From Polaromonas sp. CF318 (GTDB taxonomy: Bacteria > Pseudomonadota > Gammaproteobacteria > Burkholderiales > Burkholderiaceae_C): DNA of 64,000 nt. Below the pieces are notes generated by a model. That model did no database searches. It had not been told where the DNA came from and saw nothing but the letters and a program-made list of their open reading frames with translations. Positions 63,866 to 64,000 of this stretch are shown piece after piece (the first letter of the stretch is position 1; the number at the start of each line of letters is the position of its first letter). Position numbers and translations under genes: made by a program. The stretch is from NCBI RefSeq assembly GCF_000282655.1, contig NZ_AKIV01000061.1:1-64000 (forward strand). Reading direction: 5' to 3'.

Positions 63866-64000
63866 TCAGTTCGCCACGGTCTTGATGCGGGCGATCATTT
63901 CGTCAACGGCCTTGTCCACCGGCATCTTTTCATTGATCACGCGGTTGGCCGCCTTGGCCCAGACGTTCTCGTTGTTCAGGATGGTGAACTTGTAGTTCTT
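63866..64000 (-). CDS. extracellular solute-binding protein, C-terminal 44 aa (gene cut by window end)
   Basis: Forty-four codons are visible up to a TGA at 63866-63868. They read KNYKFTILNNENVWAKAANR and later VDEMIARIKTVAN, the typical charged helical C-terminus of a family 1 binding protein (the last helices before the stop). Its position 75 bp upstream of the MalF-type permease gene, on the same strand, makes it the binding protein of this sugar importer. The start and ligand site are outside the window. Confidence 0.75.
   Translation of the reverse strand, partial: KNYKFTILNNENVWAKAANRVINEKMPVDKAVDEMIARIKTVAN

Overview
This 64 kb window is GC-rich chromosomal DNA from a betaproteobacterium, most likely Burkholderiales, family Comamonadaceae (a Polaromonas/Variovorax/Rhodoferax-like organism). 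The inference rests on the gene families: two Bug/TctC-type extracytoplasmic binding proteins, a TAXI-type binding protein, RhlE and EttA of betaproteobacterial type, many LysR/GntR regulators, and an intergenic repeat that always follows stop codons. No rRNA, tRNA, CRISPR array, transposase, integrase or prophage gene was seen. Coding density is high and gene order is that of an ordinary chromosome rich in transport genes.

Layout. 1-9.8 kb: a cut alpha/beta hydrolase divergent from a LysR regulator, small stress or membrane proteins (DUF808, DUF883), two GNAT acetyltransferases, a ferredoxin-like protein, a second LysR regulator, and an M14-type peptidase overlapping a second alpha/beta hydrolase. 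9.8-18.5 kb: a MocR regulator divergent from a diheme plus triheme cytochrome c pair, an MFS exporter, type II NADH dehydrogenase, a VF530 protein, an isolated ATP synthase c-subunit gene, RluA and a short-chain dehydrogenase. 18.5-28.7 kb: PPK2, YdcH-like and UspA stress genes; a Bug protein with a class II aldolase; DUF427; a nitrilase-family hydrolase of slightly deviant composition; surface proteins; a cupin; a core-type (MesD-like) methionine synthase; a luciferase-like monooxygenase; and YaeQ. 28.7-33.7 kb: a voltage-gated-type K+ channel, an enolase-superfamily dehydratase, an acyl-CoA ligase and a second Bug protein.

34-38.9 kb is a polar amino-acid ABC importer in the order binding protein, GntR regulator, binding protein, permease, permease, ATPase. 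It is preceded by an excellent sigma-54 promoter and by two copies of a likely GntR operator. 39-42 kb holds an MFS transporter and a membrane-anchored TAXI protein. 42.2-50.4 kb is a complete peptide-type ABC importer, also with a plausible sigma-54 promoter, followed by an M20 amidohydrolase and an M14/DUF2817 peptidase. Together these two regions look like nitrogen scavenging: import of amino acids and peptide-like compounds, then hydrolysis inside the cell.

50.4-57.8 kb: a soluble GAF-PAS histidine kinase with a single-domain response regulator, DUF1415, ettA, and rhlE whose Gly/Arg-rich tail overlaps the next gene out of frame. 57.8-64 kb, all on the minus strand: a sugar or polyol ABC importer (binding protein cut by the window end), an idonate/gluconate-type pair of dehydrogenases, a cupin and a FadR-type regulator.

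The signals most worth follow-up are a six-copy structured repeat placed within about 12 nt of a stop codon and always in transcript-sense orientation (three copies sit at transporter gene junctions), the sigma-54/GntR arrangement of the amino-acid transporter, the orphan atpE, and a 107-bp nested inverted repeat between rhlE's neighbour and the sugar operon.
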